Source: Halanaerobiales bacterium (GTDB taxonomy: Bacteria > Bacillota > Halanaerobiia > Halanaerobiales > Halanaerobiaceae). Taken from it: a DNA stretch of 64,000 bases. The position numbers were made by a program, and so were the translations under genes. How positions within the stretch are numbered: the first letter of the stretch is position 1; every line of letters starts with the position of its first letter. Under the pieces are notes generated by a model that worked only from the letters and a program-made list of their open reading frames with translations, ran no database searches and was not told the origin of the DNA. The stretch is taken from positions 1 through 64,000 of the forward strand of contig JADQBT010000003.1 of NCBI GenBank assembly GCA_016278485.1, read 5' to 3'. Positions 18,426-27,904 of this stretch are shown one piece after another.

Positions 18426-19676
18426 CTAATTTTTAAATTTAGGTAGCGTTGAAATTCCGTAAGGAATAACAAGCACTTTGGCATCCTCACCTATTTCAGC
18501 TATAGCATCTGTCACAGCCTGATTTAGATCATCATAATTATTTATAAAAAGCTTCTCTTTAATTGCATTCGGCAAATCAGAAATTAAAGATATCTGGCTT
18601 TCTTTGTGAATCATCGCAATCCGGGAAGCCTTATGTCTGCCAAGAATAAAATTATTTTTCAATTCCTCAATTAAATCTTCCGGACTAAGACCACTAGTTA
18701 GAGCATCAGCAAAATGATCTTCACCTAATCCATCTTCACATTTAGCAGCAATTATTATTTTTCCACCTTTTCTCACAGCAAGACTAGCATTTTCCATTGC
18801 TTTATGTGTCTGATAAAGATCAATGTCCTTTGGCATCCCGCCAGGAGTAGTAACAACAATATCTGCCAATTCATTTATTTCACTTCCATAAATATTTTCG
18901 ATATATTCTTTTCCCACTCGGTGGGCTGCAGTCACCTCACCGGCCACTACTTTAATTACCTTTTTACTACTATTTAAAACAGCATTAACCATAAAATTAA
19001 TACCTACCATTTCGCCAATTTCTTCTATTTCTTCGCGAACTGGATTGCCTTCAATCTGTCCCCCCCTGGCTAGTGGGTCCAAAAATCTCTGATGGTTTTT
19101 CATAATAGTAAGGGGGCTACATACACCAGGGGCCAGTGCTTTGGCTCCTCCACTAAATCCTGCAAAATAATGATATTCGAGGTTTCCCGTGGCAATTAAA
19201 AAATCTGCTTCTAAAACCTTAGCAAATATTTCAACCTCTGTACCTCTTTTGGTAGTGCCAATATATTTACACCTATCTACATCATGGTCAAGACACTCTA
19301 TTCTATTGTAAATATCCTCTCCTACCAACTTTTTCATTTCAAGCGGGGTTTGTTTTCTGTGTACACCCAGTCCAAAAACAATTTTAATATTTTCATCCTT
19401 AACTCCTGCCTCATTTAATTCTTCAACAATTGGTGGAACAAGCAAATAGGAAGGAGCCGGACGAGAAACATCACTTGCCAGAATAACTACTGTGTCCTCT
19501 TTTTTTACAAGATTTTTAAGCTGTTCGCTTTTAATTGGCTCAGCAAGAGCCCTTTTAACTTCTGCTACCGGATCTTTTAATGATTCAACATCTTCCGGTA
19601 ATATCTCTGCCAGCAAATTTTTATTTGGAATATTTACTTTTAGTTTTTCTAATCCATATTTTAAATTAAAATTCAT
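18426..19676 (-). CDS. LarA-family nickel-pincer racemase/epimerase, copy 2
   Basis: A second LarA homologue, 416 residues and clearly diverged from copy 1. The key residues are His in GLGVHRK, His in EYHYFAGFSGGAK with the cofactor Lys, and His in MKNHQRF. Two different copies in one operon imply two substrates or two stereocentres, for example lactate or malate and 2-hydroxyglutarate; this is inference. It lies 12 bases after sucD and 12 before the malic enzyme gene. Confidence 0.87.
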   Translation of the reverse strand: MNFNLKYGLEKLKVNIPNKNLLAEILPEDVESLKDPVAEVKRALAEPIKSEQLKNLVKKEDTVVILASDVSRPAPSYLLVPPIVEELNEAGVKDENIKIVFGLGVHRKQTPLEMKKLVGEDIYNRIECLDHDVDRCKYIGTTKRGTEVEIFAKVLEADFLIATGNLEYHYFAGFSGGAKALAPGVCSPLTIMKNHQRFLDPLARGGQIEGNPVREEIEEIGEMVGINFMVNAVLNSSKKVIKVVAGEVTAAHRVGKEYIENIYGSEINELADIVVTTPGGMPKDIDLYQTHKAMENASLAVRKGGKIIIAAKCEDGLGEDHFADALTSGLSPEDLIEELKNNFILGRHKASRIAMIHKESQISLISDLPNAIKEKLFINNYDDLNQAVTDAIAEIGEDAKVLVIPYGISTLPKFKN

Positions 19677-19688
19677 CAGCTAGTCGCC

Positions 19689-20561
19689 TCAATTCAGAAT
19701 TTTTTTACATAAAGTCGGAATATCTGTTAATTTTTCAGCGATTTCTATCTTTGCTTCTGTTAAAACTTGTTTTTTATATTCGGCACTACCCTCTCCACCT
19801 GGTGAGACAATTGCACCTGCATGGCCCATTCTTTTTCCTTCAGGAGCTGCTTCACCTGCAATAAAAGCAATGACCGGCGTTTTCATATTATCTTTAATAT
19901 ATGCTGCAGCTTCTTCTTCATCAGAACCACCAATCTCACCAATCATGACCACAACTTTTGTATCTGGATCCTCATCAAACATAGGAAGCAGATCTTTAAA
20001 TGTTGCACCTTGAACTGGATCTCCACCAATTCCTATTACCGTTGACTGACCAATTTCTTCTGCAGATAAATTATTTACTGCTTCATAAGAAAGAGTTGCA
20101 CTTCGTGAAATAAGACCAACACTACCTTCTTTATAAATAGTATCTGCCATAAAACCAACTTTTGATTTATTTGGTGAAATAATGCCTGGTGTATTAGGTC
20201 CAATTAATATACAATTATTTTTAAATGCATAGTTTCTACAATAAAGCATATCGTGAAAAGGTATTCCTTCAGCAACTGCCACTACAATTTTTAAGCCAGC
20301 ATCAATAGCTTCCAGAACAGCATCTTTAGTAAATCTAGGTGGTACAAATAAGATACTAGCATCTGCTCCTGTTTTATTGACAGCTTCCTTAACAGTATCA
20401 AAAACAGGCAGTCCATGTACATCTTCTTCACTTTTACCGGGGCTAACCCCAGCTACTACATTTGTTCCATAAAGTTTCATCAATTTTGCGTGAAAACTTC
20501 CCTCACGGCCAGTAATTCCTTGAACAATAACTTTTGTATTTTTATCTATTATAATGCTCAA
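19689..20561 (-). CDS. sucD: succinate-CoA ligase (ADP-forming) alpha subunit
   Basis: A 290-residue CoA-binding subunit. It has the Rossmann segment VQGITGREGSFHAKLM, the GPNTPGIISP and SATLSYEA loops and the active-site His in GRMGHAGAIVSPGGEGSA that is phosphorylated in the reaction. With SucC it turns succinyl-CoA, ADP and phosphate into succinate and ATP. It overlaps sucC by four bases. Beside korABCD it gives the ATP step of 2-oxoglutarate fermentation. Confidence 0.95.
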   Translation of the reverse strand: MSIIIDKNTKVIVQGITGREGSFHAKLMKLYGTNVVAGVSPGKSEEDVHGLPVFDTVKEAVNKTGADASILFVPPRFTKDAVLEAIDAGLKIVVAVAEGIPFHDMLYCRNYAFKNNCILIGPNTPGIISPNKSKVGFMADTIYKEGSVGLISRSATLSYEAVNNLSAEEIGQSTVIGIGGDPVQGATFKDLLPMFDEDPDTKVVVMIGEIGGSDEEEAAAYIKDNMKTPVIAFIAGEAAPEGKRMGHAGAIVSPGGEGSAEYKKQVLTEAKIEIAEKLTDIPTLCKKILN

Positions 20562-21703
20562 CCTACTTCACCACCCTGAATTGCTTTAACTACATTTTCC
20601 ACAACTTCTTCTAGATCAGTTGCCGCATTCAGCCCAGCACACTTTAAAATCTCTATACCCTGATCTCTATTTGTGCCCTGCATTCTACAAACTATTGGAA
20701 TAGAAGCAGGAACCTCATTTAGTGATTCACTTACTCCCTGTGCTATTTCCTCACATCTTGTTATGCCGCCAAATATATTAAACAAAATTGCTTTAACATC
20801 ACTATCTTTTAAAACAACTTTTACTGCTCTTTTTACTTTTTCAGCTGTTGCACCACCACTTAAGTCAAGTATATTTGCGGCAGTTTTGCCGTGTCTTTGT
20901 AATGAGTCAAGTGTTGAAATGGCAAGTCCTGCACCATTACTAATAATAGCAACATCACCATTTAATTTGATAACAACAAAACCTTCCTGCCTACCGATTA
21001 GTTCTAACTGATCTTCTTTCTTTTCATCCCACATATCAAGTAATTTTTCTTGTCTATATCTTGCATTATCGTCCATTTCCAATTTTCCGTCCAAAGCTTT
21101 AATTCTACCATCTTCTAAAATTGCTAGTGGATTAATTTCAACTAAAAGACAATCATAGTTTTTATAAACAAAGTATAATTTTTTGACAATAGGTATTAAT
21201 TTATTGAGTAAATTTTTATCAAAATTTAAAATTTTGGCAATTGGTGTTAAATGAAATCCCTGTAATCCTAAAACTGGGTCAATATCAATTGTGACTATTT
21301 GATCCGGATTTTCTGCTGCCACCTCTTCTATATCCATACCACCAGAACGGCTAAAGATTAAGGTATCTGTTTTCTTAGTTCTATTTAAAGTTAAGCCCAG
21401 ATATAATTCCTCTTTGATTTCCTGCTGTGCTTCAACTAATAGTCTCTCAACTATTTCACCTTTTATTTTTTTATTAAAAAGTTCTACTGCTAATTCCTCT
21501 ACTTCTGTTTTATTACTGGCAAACTTAATACCTCCAGCTTTACCTCTACCTCCTACATGAACCTGTGCTTTTAATGCAACCTTATAATCAAGTTCTGCTG
21601 AAATTCTTACAGCTTCTTCAACTGATAAAGCAACCTTTCCAACTGGTATTTCTATTTCATTATCAGCAAATATTTGTTTAGCTTGGTATTCATAGATTTT
21701 CAA
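20558..21703 (-). CDS. sucC: succinate-CoA ligase (ADP-forming) beta subunit
   Basis: A 381-residue ATP-grasp subunit starting IYEYQAKQIFADNEI after the initiator. It shows QVHVGGRGKAGGIKFA, the metal-binding EINPLAI and the C-terminal phosphohistidine loop GGITRCEEIAQG. The start at TTG 21703 is chosen because AAGGAGTG stands eight bases before it and protein homology begins there; the longer frame runs into korC. The ribosome site lies in the last codons of korC, which suggests coupled translation. Confidence 0.94.
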   Translation of the reverse strand: MKIYEYQAKQIFADNEIEIPVGKVALSVEEAVRISAELDYKVALKAQVHVGGRGKAGGIKFASNKTEVEELAVELFNKKIKGEIVERLLVEAQQEIKEELYLGLTLNRTKKTDTLIFSRSGGMDIEEVAAENPDQIVTIDIDPVLGLQGFHLTPIAKILNFDKNLLNKLIPIVKKLYFVYKNYDCLLVEINPLAILEDGRIKALDGKLEMDDNARYRQEKLLDMWDEKKEDQLELIGRQEGFVVIKLNGDVAIISNGAGLAISTLDSLQRHGKTAANILDLSGGATAEKVKRAVKVVLKDSDVKAILFNIFGGITRCEEIAQGVSESLNEVPASIPIVCRMQGTNRDQGIEILKCAGLNAATDLEEVVENVVKAIQGGEVG

Positions 21704-21710
21704 TATATTT

Positions 21711-22280
21711 TCACTCCTTATCTTTAGCGGCTGCTTGTGCCATCTTAACTCCCAAGGCAAAAGCTTTTAAATTCATTTCTATCACACTAGTCGGTATTCT
21801 TTTCTTAATTGCTTCAATAAATAATTGATGATCAACTAAATTACTTAACTCAGCCATTGCACCTAGAAAAGCAATATTTGTTGGCAAGATACTATCAAAT
21901 TCTTCTTTAACCTTATTAGTAAAAGGCAGCAAATATATATTATTACTCTTAAATTTTGGTATCTCTGTTACCAGAAATGAATCTATAATAACAAGTGCAT
22001 TTTCTTTAATATCTTGATAATATTTATCACATGACTTTTGAGAAATTGCTATGAAAATATCAGGTTCTGATACGGCTAGATCTGTTATTTCTTCTTTACT
22101 AGCTATAATTTCTCCTCTACTTGCTCCACCACGTGCTTCAATACCATGTGACTCTCCCTGGATAACATTGTAACCGGCTGCCACCAATACATCAGCAAAA
22201 ATGATGCTTGCTAAAACTAAACCCTGTCCACCTGAGCCACTAAATCTAACCTCTAGTTGTTCTAATTCTTTTAAACTCAT
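21711..22280 (-). CDS. korC: 2-oxoacid:ferredoxin oxidoreductase gamma subunit
   Basis: A 189-residue gamma subunit of the 2-oxoglutarate/2-oxoacid:ferredoxin oxidoreductase. It begins with EVRFSGSGGQGLVLASIIFAD, the CoA-site glycine loop of the family, followed by GESHGIEARGGASRGEI. It completes the KorDABC complex with the overlapping korB. In Clostridia and archaea this subunit combination usually oxidises 2-oxoglutarate; the adjacent sucCD supports that. Confidence 0.93.
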   Translation of the reverse strand: MSLKELEQLEVRFSGSGGQGLVLASIIFADVLVAAGYNVIQGESHGIEARGGASRGEIIASKEEITDLAVSEPDIFIAISQKSCDKYYQDIKENALVIIDSFLVTEIPKFKSNNIYLLPFTNKVKEEFDSILPTNIAFLGAMAELSNLVDHQLFIEAIKKRIPTSVIEMNLKAFALGVKMAQAAAKDKE

Positions 22281-23101
22281 ACTGACTCACCTTCTTCTTT
22301 AAAACCTGCTAAGCGGTCATATGTCTCAACATATTCTGGTCTTTCTTCTTTTAATAAGATACCTCGCAGTAATTTTCCCGCTACCTCTTCTTCTGTCATT
22401 TTTTCTGCCTGTTTTTTACTCACAGTAAGATTTTTTAAATGTTCTACTAAAACAGATGGCTTTTTCATATTGTTTCTTCTACCAAAATGGGTAGGACAAG
22501 TTGTAAATACTTCTACTAAAGAAAATCCCTTATGGGTAATAGCAGAAGCAATTAGATCTTTTAATTCTCTAACATGATATACGTCACCTCTGCCCACAAA
22601 AGAAGCTCCTGCCCCCTCGACCAGTTTACAAACATCTAGCTGGTTTTCAATCATACCAAAAGGAGCTGTAGAAGCAAACCTACCTCCTTCTGTTGTTGGT
22701 GCATATTGGCCACCTGTCATTCCATATATTTCATTTGTAGCTACAATAGCTGTAATATCAAGATTCCTTCTCGCCGTATGAATTAAATGATTCCCCCCAA
22801 TTGCTGATGCATCACCATCTCCCATAAAAACTATCACATTCAAATCAGGATTGGCTAGTTTTACACCAGTAGCATAACTTAATGCTCTTCCATGTGGAGT
22901 TCTAATTGATGGGAAGTCAAGATAAACAGGTAATCTTCCTGCACATCCAATTGCACAAACCATCACTGTTTTATTTTTATCTAAACCCAGTTGCTCAATT
23001 GACCTGATCATGGCCGCCCAAGCTGTTCCATGAGTACATCCAGGGCAGGCAAAATGAGGCATTTGATCTGTTCTGAGATATTTATCCAATTTACTCATCA
23101 T
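22277..23101 (-). CDS. korB: 2-oxoacid:ferredoxin oxidoreductase beta subunit (TPP-binding)
   Basis: A 274-residue subunit that binds thiamine diphosphate and a [4Fe-4S] cluster. The Cys in FACPGCTHG and AIGCAGR are cluster ligands, and GDGDASAIGGNHLIHTARRN is the TPP/Mg motif. It performs decarboxylation of the 2-oxo acid with electron transfer to ferredoxin KorD. It lies between korA and korC with a 4-base overlap to korC. Confidence 0.94.
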   Translation of the reverse strand: MMSKLDKYLRTDQMPHFACPGCTHGTAWAAMIRSIEQLGLDKNKTVMVCAIGCAGRLPVYLDFPSIRTPHGRALSYATGVKLANPDLNVIVFMGDGDASAIGGNHLIHTARRNLDITAIVATNEIYGMTGGQYAPTTEGGRFASTAPFGMIENQLDVCKLVEGAGASFVGRGDVYHVRELKDLIASAITHKGFSLVEVFTTCPTHFGRRNNMKKPSVLVEHLKNLTVSKKQAEKMTEEEVAGKLLRGILLKEERPEYVETYDRLAGFKEEGESV

Positions 23102-23110
23102 ATATCCCCC

Positions 23111-24244
23111 TTAAGAACTAATTTCCAAAATTTTATGATAGAGATCATCGACACTAATATGCCCACTGTCTACTCTATTTAATTGTACTACTTCTGCCTT
23201 TCCTTCAATAGCTTGCCTTACAAGCCCTGCCGTCTGCCCGAGATTCATTTCTGCAACAATAATTTTATCCATTCTTTCCGCAACCTCTCTTACTTCCTTT
23301 TCTGGGAAAGGCCAGATTGTAATAGGTCTAATTAATTCCACTTCTATACCAGCTTTTTTTGCCTTCTTTATGGCACCTTTTGCGGGTCTAGTGGTAGAAC
23401 CGAAAACAAATAAAGCTATTTTTGCAGATTCATTTTTTTCATTTTCCACTATTACAATATCATCATAGTATTTATCCAGTTTAGAATTAATTCTTCGTAC
23501 ACAGGCATCTATTGTTTCAGGTGATAAATCAGGAATTCCATTTTCTCCATGAATCATACCTGAAATATTATACCTATATCCACCTCCAAGTGGTGGCAAA
23601 ACAGGTATGCCAGTTTCATCCATACGATAAGGAAGATATTCAGCCTGTGGTGCTACATCTGTCCTTCTATTTATCACTTCTAATTCTTCTTTTTTTGGTA
23701 TAATTACACTTTCCCGCATATGAGCAAGTAATTCGTCCATTAATATTACAACAGGCACCATATACTTTTCGGAAAAATTAAAAGCCTTAATGGTTATCTC
23801 ATAAGCTTCCTTAACTGAACCCGGCATCAAAGCAATCCGAGGACTATCCCCATGTGACCCCCATTTAGTCTGCATTATATCTGCCTGATGTGGCTTGGTT
23901 GCCCCGCCTGTACTTGGACCAACCCGCTGAGCATTGTAAATAACGATTGGTACTTCTACCATAGCTGCATAACCTAAATTTTCCTGCATTAGACTAAAGC
24001 CAGGGCCACTTGTTGCGGTAATGGACTTTTTCCCAGCAGCAGAGGCACCAATAATTGCTCCTATACTAGCAAGTTCATCTTCCATTTGAATAAAACGACC
24101 ACCATGAGAGGGTAACTTTTTGGCCAATATTTCAATTACTTCTGTAGAAGGAGTAATTGGATATCCGGCGCAAAACTTTACACCAGCGGCCAGGGCTCCT
24201 TCTGCAACAGCTTGATTACCCTGCATTAATACTTTATCTTTCAT
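23111..24244 (-). CDS. korA: 2-oxoacid:ferredoxin oxidoreductase alpha subunit
   Basis: A 377-residue alpha subunit. The N-terminal pyrimidine-binding domain has GVKFCAGYPITPSTEVIEIL and QMEDELASIGAIIGASAAG, with the Glu expected for TPP activation, and the SGPGFSLMQENLGYA segment. It joins KorB, KorC and KorD to make acyl-CoA, CO2 and reduced ferredoxin. Specificity for 2-oxoglutarate over pyruvate or branched acids is inferred from the sucCD neighbours. Confidence 0.94.
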   Translation of the reverse strand: MKDKVLMQGNQAVAEGALAAGVKFCAGYPITPSTEVIEILAKKLPSHGGRFIQMEDELASIGAIIGASAAGKKSITATSGPGFSLMQENLGYAAMVEVPIVIYNAQRVGPSTGGATKPHQADIMQTKWGSHGDSPRIALMPGSVKEAYEITIKAFNFSEKYMVPVVILMDELLAHMRESVIIPKKEELEVINRRTDVAPQAEYLPYRMDETGIPVLPPLGGGYRYNISGMIHGENGIPDLSPETIDACVRRINSKLDKYYDDIVIVENEKNESAKIALFVFGSTTRPAKGAIKKAKKAGIEVELIRPITIWPFPEKEVREVAERMDKIIVAEMNLGQTAGLVRQAIEGKAEVVQLNRVDSGHISVDDLYHKILEISS

Positions 24245-24246
24245 GC

Positions 24247-24435
24247 TTAATCCTCCTCAATTTCAATTGCTAGATCAGGACAGCGGATCTCGCATAATTT
24301 ACAGGAAATACATGCATTGGCATCCACAACTTTTAATTTACCTGAAATATCAAGTTCAAGCACATTTGTCGGGCAAAAGTCTACACAGATGCCACAACTT
24401 TTACACCAATTTGGTTCAATAATTATTTTAGTCAT
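24247..24435 (-). CDS. korD: 2-oxoacid:ferredoxin oxidoreductase delta subunit (2[4Fe-4S] ferredoxin)
   Basis: A 62-residue ferredoxin with two standard motifs, CKSCGICVDFCP and CISCKLCEIRCP. It is the electron-transfer subunit of KorABC, encoded two bases before korA, and overlaps the end of the second tctA gene by four bases. That overlap ties the transporter and the oxidoreductase into one transcript. Confidence 0.92.
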   Translation of the reverse strand: MTKIIIEPNWCKSCGICVDFCPTNVLELDISGKLKVVDANACISCKLCEIRCPDLAIEIEED

Positions 24436-25955
24436 ACCTTTGCCCCTCCTGAATTTCCATTATTTTTACTTTTTCTTTCCCGATAGAAGGAATAAAAAGC
24501 AAAGAAGAAAGAACCTGCAATCATAATAATTAATATCCAGTTAATTAAACCTTTAAATAAGATAGCGGGATTACCTGCACTCATCAATAGTGCTCTTCGT
24601 ACGTTTGACTCAGCCATTGGTCCCAGTATTAAGGCAAGTACCGCTGGTGCAGAATCAATATTAAGTTTACGCATCAAATAACCTAGCAGGCCAAAACCGA
24701 GCATAAGCCCAGCATCAAAAAGACTGTTCTGAATTGCATATGAACCAACAATACTCATTACAATAATAATCGGTCCCAGAATACTGGTTGGAATCTTAAC
24801 AACATTTACAAATAGATTTGCTCCATAATAACCAAGTACTAACATAATAAAGTTTCCGACTAAAATAGCCCCCATAAACGAATATACAATATCAGCATTT
24901 TGAGCAAAGAGTCTTGGACCTGGGTTTAATCCCTGAATTAAAAGCCCACCGATTAAAACTGCTGTTACTCCATTACCCGGAACACCTAAAGTCAAAAGTG
25001 GAATTAATGAACCACCGGTTACACCATTATTAGCAGCTTCAGAAGCAGCTACTCCTTCACTATAACCTGTACCATATTTTTCTGGATGTTTTGACCATCT
25101 TTTTCCTTCGTTATAACCTACATAAGAAGCAATATTTGCTCCTGCACCAGGAATAATGCCAATGATTGTACCTAAAATACTTGACCTTATATATGTCGGC
25201 CAAATTTCTTTAATTTCTGCCCATATTTCTTTAATTGATATAATTCTATCTCGTTTCATAATACTAATACCTTTACTCAATTCACCACTTTCTAATGTCT
25301 CCAATACCTGTGGTATCGAATAAAGTCCAATCAAAAGAACAATAACCTGTACCCCACTTAATAAATTTATATTTCCAAAAGTAAATCTGGCTGTACCAAC
25401 AAGTGGATCCATTCCAATTGTACCAACAAATAGTCCCAGAGCTGCTGAAATAAACCCCTTAATAGGATTATCTGCAGATAGAGTAACAATAATTGAAAGA
25501 CCAAATAAAGCAACCCAAAAATATTCTGAAGGACCAAATTCTAAAGCAATCATTGCTAAAGGCGGAGAAATAAATAAAAGAGCCAGTGCACTAATTACAC
25601 CACCGACTACAGAAGAAGTGATTGATATTTTAAGAGCTTTATCTGCGTCTCCATTCACTGTCATCGGGTATCCATCTAGAGTCGTAGCTACTGAAGCAGG
25701 TGTTCCAGGAACTCTAATTAAAATTGCGGAAATAGAACCTCCATAGATAGCGCCAATATAAATACTTCCCAATAAAATAAGCCCATAAGCTGGTTCCATA
25801 GCAAATGTTATTGGTATTAGCAAAGCCACCCCCATCGTTGCGGAGAGGCCAGGCATCGCTCCAATAGTAATCCCTCCGGCAACACCAAAAACCATTAAAA
25901 ATATACCATAGAAACTAAATATTGTTGAAAAAGCTTCCAGTAAAGAACCCCACAT
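24432..25955 (-). CDS. tctA: tripartite tricarboxylate transporter large permease (TctA family), copy 2
   Basis: A 507-residue polytopic permease with both family signatures, GAMPGLSATMGVALLIPITF and RVPGTPASVATTLDGYPM, and the second repeat PGAGANIASYVGYNEGKRWS. Only moderately similar to copy 1, so it is not a recent duplicate and probably carries a different acid. It overlaps korD, which suggests the imported acid ends up as a 2-oxo acid for KorABCD. Confidence 0.93.
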   Translation of the reverse strand: MWGSLLEAFSTIFSFYGIFLMVFGVAGGITIGAMPGLSATMGVALLIPITFAMEPAYGLILLGSIYIGAIYGGSISAILIRVPGTPASVATTLDGYPMTVNGDADKALKISITSSVVGGVISALALLFISPPLAMIALEFGPSEYFWVALFGLSIIVTLSADNPIKGFISAALGLFVGTIGMDPLVGTARFTFGNINLLSGVQVIVLLIGLYSIPQVLETLESGELSKGISIMKRDRIISIKEIWAEIKEIWPTYIRSSILGTIIGIIPGAGANIASYVGYNEGKRWSKHPEKYGTGYSEGVAASEAANNGVTGGSLIPLLTLGVPGNGVTAVLIGGLLIQGLNPGPRLFAQNADIVYSFMGAILVGNFIMLVLGYYGANLFVNVVKIPTSILGPIIIVMSIVGSYAIQNSLFDAGLMLGFGLLGYLMRKLNIDSAPAVLALILGPMAESNVRRALLMSAGNPAILFKGLINWILIIMIAGSFFFAFYSFYRERKSKNNGNSGGAKV

Positions 25956-25977
25956 AAGTTAATTGCCTCCCTAATTA

Positions 25978-26418
25978 TTATATTTGTGCTAAAATACCTA
26001 ACGGTAATGGTACATTCAAAAATAATCTAAAAACAAGATACAAAAATGCTGTAAAAATAAGTGGATATAGGAATAATACCTTGCGATTTTTATAACCTAA
26101 AAATATAGTCAGGCTAAATAAAAAAAGTGGAGTTATAATAAAATAACCTATATATTCTATTAATAAAAAATATAATATCGTAATACCAATGATTATACTT
26201 ATCCGCTTACTATTAATTTTTTCTTCTTTTTCTTGATTCTTATATAACCCCATCTTAGTGGAAATATATAAAGCAATTGATAATACAAAGCCACCCATAA
26301 AAATGCTTTTACTAAAAGCCCCAGCACCCATGGGATATGTCCGAGCAACCATATAACCAGCAATGCTTAAAATCATAATTACAACGGCAGTAATTTTGTC
26401 TTTTACAGCCATCTTCAT
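25978..26418 (-). CDS. tctB: tripartite tricarboxylate transporter small membrane subunit (TctB family), copy 2
   Basis: A 146-residue protein with four or five hydrophobic helices and a charged KNQEKEEKINSKR loop between them, as in TctB. It lies 22 bases before tctA and is preceded by a strong hairpin after tctC. The ATG start has GAGGAGGAAAA in front. The assignment depends on size, topology and position. Confidence 0.87.
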   Translation of the reverse strand: MKMAVKDKITAVVIMILSIAGYMVARTYPMGAGAFSKSIFMGGFVLSIALYISTKMGLYKNQEKEEKINSKRISIIIGITILYFLLIEYIGYFIITPLFLFSLTIFLGYKNRKVLFLYPLIFTAFLYLVFRLFLNVPLPLGILAQI

Positions 26419-26450
26419 CTGTTTTCCTCCTCATCTTCGCTTAATTTAGA

Positions 26451-26473
26451 GGGAGAAGCTTTTAGCTTCTCCC
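26451..26473 (-). other. intercistronic hairpin between second tctC and tctB
   Basis: GGGAGAAGCT (26451-26460) pairs perfectly with AGCTTCTCCC (26464-26473) across a 3-base loop. No strong U-tract follows on the minus strand. It lies right after the binding-protein gene, matching the hairpin in the first TTT operon, and probably stabilises the tctC message or lowers downstream read-through. Confidence 0.75.
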
Positions 26474-26489
26474 AAAATTTCAACTTGTC

Positions 26490-27446
26490 TTACCAATTAA
26501 ATATCTTGTGTAATGCTTTAATATCTGTATTGTATCTGTCAACCAGTTTCTGAGCATCACCGAGAAGCTGAATATCAAGTGGCTGTTGTGCTTTTGTTGC
26601 TTTTTCTACAAACTCTGGATCATTAGCTGCCTTTTCAGCTGCTTCTGCCAGAACCTGAATGATTTCTTCTGGAGTACCAGGAACAACAGAGATACCTCTA
26701 CTAGAACCAGAAATAACATTATAGCCAAGCTCTTTAAAAGTAGGAACGTCAGGAAGATCAGCATATCTTTCTTCTGACATTACAGCAAGAACTCTCATTT
26801 GGCCAGAATCAACAAATTGTACTGCTTCACTTGCATTAATTGCTGAACCCATGATATGTCCACCTAATAAGGCAGTTCTGTTAGGTGCAGCACCAGTAAA
26901 TGGTACAGGAGTAAATTTGGCACCTGTTCTATCTTGCAACATCAAAGTTGCAATGTGGTCATCTCCACCGATACCAGAGTTACCAATTGTAAGTGATGCT
27001 GGATTTTCTTTAGCATAATTAATGAATGCTTCCAGATCTGGAAATCTATCATCATCTGCTTTTACAGCAATAACACCCGGATCAGTTACAAGGTTAATCA
27101 AAGGAATAAATTCTTCCACTGTATATTTTGTTTCTCTCATCAGAGGATTAGAAACAAAATGAGGTAAGTTTGTAAAACCAATGGAATATCCATCAGGTTT
27201 TTGGTTATATAACCAAGTTATACCAATTTCAGCATTTGAACCTGGTTTATTAAGAATTGCAATACTTGTCCCCAAATATTTTTCTAAATATGGAGAAAAC
27301 AATCTAGCAATAACATCAGTTCCACCACCGGCTGAAAAAGGTACCATCATTGTAACAGACTTGTTTGGATAATCCGCTGCCAAAACACCACTACTTAGAG
27401 TAAGAACTAAAACTGCTAACAAAATAAATACTGTAATACGTTTCAT
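26490..27446 (-). CDS. tctC: tripartite tricarboxylate transporter substrate-binding protein (TctC/Bug family), copy 2
   Basis: A 318-residue periplasmic binding protein with signal peptide MKRITVFILLAVLVLTLSSG and cleavage near LAADYP, again with no lipobox Cys. The Bug motifs MVPFSAGGGTDVIAR and NKPGSNAEIGITWL frame the ligand cleft. AAAGGAGGAAAAT precedes the ATG. It should bind the acid that enters the KorABCD-SucCD path. It is the first gene of that transcription unit, with 89 bases before it. Confidence 0.92.
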   Translation of the reverse strand: MKRITVFILLAVLVLTLSSGVLAADYPNKSVTMMVPFSAGGGTDVIARLFSPYLEKYLGTSIAILNKPGSNAEIGITWLYNQKPDGYSIGFTNLPHFVSNPLMRETKYTVEEFIPLINLVTDPGVIAVKADDDRFPDLEAFINYAKENPASLTIGNSGIGGDDHIATLMLQDRTGAKFTPVPFTGAAPNRTALLGGHIMGSAINASEAVQFVDSGQMRVLAVMSEERYADLPDVPTFKELGYNVISGSSRGISVVPGTPEEIIQVLAEAAEKAANDPEFVEKATKAQQPLDIQLLGDAQKLVDRYNTDIKALHKIFNW

Positions 27447-27535
27447 AAAATATTTTCCTCCTTTTAATTTTCCACCTAATTATCAACTAGAATAACAAAA
27501 CCCGAAAAATAGTTTCACCTCCCTATAATGATTAT

Positions 27536-27904
27536 TTATTTTCTCTTAATTTCTCTTGTTGCTATGAGTTTACAGTTTAGGTCTGCTGGATTTTCTAGTA
27601 GAACATCGCCGACCATTACCGGGGCTTTAACTTCAAATGTTTTAAGAATTTCCATAATACTCATTATCTTCTCTAATGGTATCGGTTCATCAGTTTTTAC
27701 GCTGACAAGATCAGAATCTCCACCTTTTACCAGAATGGATGATGTAAGGGTTCTAACAGGATTTTCAAATTCCTGTTTTGCATAATCATTACCTTTTGAA
27801 CATGTTGCACCATCAATCCCCTGGATCTCCTGGCTTGTATAAGTTATTTTTATATCACATCCATTTGGACAGAGTATACATGTTATCTCTTTTTCCTTAA
27901 TCAC
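27536..27904 (-). CDS. DUF1667 protein, small Cys-rich partner of GlpA-like flavoproteins
   Basis: A 122-residue soluble protein with CILCPNGCDI and a later ATCSKG, the Cys pattern of DUF1667, which may hold a cluster. DUF1667 genes are typically found after a GlpA-like FAD protein and an NAD/FAD oxidoreductase in anaerobes, exactly as here, so it is probably the third component of that dehydrogenase. It starts with the last base of the oxidoreductase stop. Confidence 0.82.
   Translation of the reverse strand: MIKEKEITCILCPNGCDIKITYTSQEIQGIDGATCSKGNDYAKQEFENPVRTLTSSILVKGGDSDLVSVKTDEPIPLEKIMSIMEILKTFEVKAPVMVGDVLLENPADLNCKLIATREIKRK

Noticed and set aside
27470-27535. Small reading frame with a GGGAGGTG ribosome-like site between the DUF1667 gene and the second tctC
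   Set aside because: Any frame from it is under about 12 codons and start spacing is poor. No recognisable leader peptide features.
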